Origin: a virus
DNA: 55,280 bases
Direction: 5' to 3' (one strand)
Virus record (IMG/VR): IMGVR_UViG_3300025687_000004
Location: 1-55,280 of that record
Shown: piece by piece, positions 54,346-55,280 of the stretch
How positions within the stretch are numbered: the stretch's first letter is position 1
How the letters are laid out: each line of letters starts with the position of its first letter
Made by a program: the position numbers and the translations under genes
Notes under the pieces: generated by a model
Database searches by the model: none
Told to the model about the DNA's origin: nothing
Seen by the model: the letters and a program-made list of their open reading frames with translations, nothing else

Positions 54346-55280
54346 ATGCTAAATTGGACATCTAAAACTATTCAAATATCAGAATTAAAAGAATATGAGC
54401 ATAATCCCCGCAGGATAGGCAAAAAAGAATTTGAGAAATTAGTAAGCTCTATAAAACAAGATGGCTACCACCAGCGCATCATAGTCAATCAAGATAATGT
54501 TATTATAGGTGGACATCAGCGTAAGAAAGCTCTACTTGAAGCTGGTTTAAAAGAAACTGATACAGTAGAAGTTCTTATTCCAGATCGCAAGCTTACTCAA
54601 GAAGAATTAGACCGCATTAATATAAGAGATAACTTATCATTTGGTGAGTATGATTTTGATATACTTGCTAACAGATTTAATGTTGAAACTCTTGTAGATT
54701 TCGGTTTGCCTGGAGATATGCTAGTTGATTTTGATGATGATAATCTACTCGCTGATTCAGAGTATAGCCCAGAATTAGAAACTCTACCAGTAGAGCCTAA
54801 AGCAAAATTAGGCGATGTATATATATTAGGTAATCATCGCCTGATGTGCGGAGATAGTACCAATCCACATCATGTAGATAAACTCTTAAATGGTGTAAAT
54901 CCAATATTAATGGTAACTGACCCACCTTATGGAGTTAACTATAATCCAGAGTGGCGGGAGGAAGTAGATAAAGGAGATAGAAACACAGGCAAAGTATTAA
55001 ACGATGATAGATATGATTGGAGTGATGCATATGCATTATTTACAGGAGATATTGCATATATTTGGCACCCAGCATCCTATACACATAGGTTTGCAGAAAG
55101 TATAGAAAATAACGGATTTGACCTAATTAACCTTATTATCTGGAATAAACAGCATTTTGTCCTCAGCAGAGGTGATTATCATAATAAGCACGAACCTCTA
55201 TGGTATGCAGTTAGAAAAGGACAAAAGCATAACTGGCAAGGTCGTCGTGATCAAACAACAGTCTGGGATATAGATAATAA
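54346..55280 (+). CDS. ParB-domain/DNA methyltransferase fusion, N-terminal part (continues at 3-389)
   Basis: The N-terminal 110 residues form a ParB/Srx domain of the other common type (LKEYEHNPRRIGKKEFEKLV, VIIGGHQRKKALLEAG, IRDNLSFGEYDFD). The beta-class amino-methyltransferase domain starts near residue 155 (LGDVYILGNHRLMCGDST) with the catalytic motif DPPYG at 192-196 and HNKHEPLWYAVRKGQKHNW. The gene runs off the window end. Joined to 3-389 it gives 398 residues. Fusions of this design are common in phages and act on N6-adenine or N4-cytosine. It is the third ParB-fold protein of the genome. Confidence 0.93.
   Translation, partial: MLNWTSKTIQISELKEYEHNPRRIGKKEFEKLVSSIKQDGYHQRIIVNQDNVIIGGHQRKKALLEAGLKETDTVEVLIPDRKLTQEELDRINIRDNLSFGEYDFDILANRFNVETLVDFGLPGDMLVDFDDDNLLADSEYSPELETLPVEPKAKLGDVYILGNHRLMCGDSTNPHHVDKLLNGVNPILMVTDPPYGVNYNPEWREEVDKGDRNTGKVLNDDRYDWSDAYALFTGDIAYIWHPASYTHRFAESIENNGFDLINLIIWNKQHFVLSRGDYHNKHEPLWYAVRKGQKHNWQGRRDQTTVWDIDN
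55154..55280. repeat. Terminal direct repeat, right copy (circular overlap)
   Basis: Identical to 1-127; see the left copy. Removing it closes the genome and restores the methyltransferase frame. Confidence 0.93.

Noticed and set aside
1-55280. CRISPR array or tRNA genes
   Set aside because: No regularly spaced identical short repeats with unique spacers and no tRNA cloverleaf with T-loop were seen on reading both strands.

Overview
The window looks like one complete circular genome of about 55.15 kb. Its first 127 bases (1-127) are repeated exactly as its last 127 (55154-55280), and one gene, a ParB-methyltransferase fusion, reads through the junction without a break. The genome is AT-rich and densely packed with short overlaps. 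It encodes a full short-tailed (podovirus-like) virion: large terminase, portal, scaffold, GroES-like co-chaperonin, major capsid protein, P22-type adaptor and nozzle proteins, several tail-fibre genes and large internal/ejection proteins. Several genes point to a Rickettsiales-type intracellular alphaproteobacterial host. These are a replication initiator that I recognise as the DnaA-like Rep of Rickettsia plasmids, an Adr/Omp25-like outer-membrane barrel, a patatin phospholipase, a rickettsial-style sodium:solute symporter, and a WGR protein beside a plasmid-type serine recombinase. No sequence search could be run, so host assignment is inference from remembered families.

Layout. (1) 1-5.6 kb, accessory and packaging entry: end of the ParB-methyltransferase, candidate small terminase, a cytosine methyltransferase whose central region sits in a shifted frame, small tandem genes, a minus-strand recombinase cassette that interrupts a GIY-YIG-like gene, and a RelBE-type toxin-antitoxin pair. 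(2) 5.6-34.3 kb, the late plus-strand block: terL, two small Cys-triplet proteins, portal, scaffold, head fibre, capsid, adaptor with an inserted discoidin-like domain, patatin, a set of modular tail-fibre genes, ejection proteins, adaptor and nozzle. It is served by promoters with a shared extended -10 motif TRTGNTATAAT. (3) 34.3-36.5 kb, a minus-strand operon of RuvC-like nuclease, surface barrel and coiled-coil protein. (4) 36.7-41.4 kb, a minus-strand early operon with Bet recombinase, YqaJ exonuclease, HU, two cold-shock-like OB folds, a Tad2-like protein and several very small genes, driven by a consensus promoter at 41463-41491. (5) 41.5-44.7 kb, a winged-helix regulator diverging from the plasmid-type Rep, followed by a lipoprotein. 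(6) 44.7-46.8 kb, a candidate pseudoknotted RNA and a minus-strand symporter operon. (7) 46.9-55.3 kb, a plus-strand replication/modification operon: a stand-alone ParB-like protein, a lambda-O-like initiator, DnaB helicase, ParB-MT-A70 methyltransferase, a PD-(D/E)XK-like protein, SSB and the second ParB-methyltransferase.

The strongest overall reading is a rickettsial phage-plasmid with two separate initiation systems. One is a Rickettsia-plasmid-type Rep at 42.1 kb. The other is a lambda-type intragenic origin at 49.60-49.79 kb, with helically phased iterons and an AT-rich stretch inside the O-like gene just upstream of dnaB. A perfect 16-bp palindrome with the parS core CACGTG lies inside the stand-alone ParB-like gene. 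There is no recognisable integrase, endolysin, holin or spanin. Cargo that could act on the bacterial or eukaryotic host includes the patatin, the outer-membrane barrel, the Cys-triplet proteins, the symporter and the lipoprotein.
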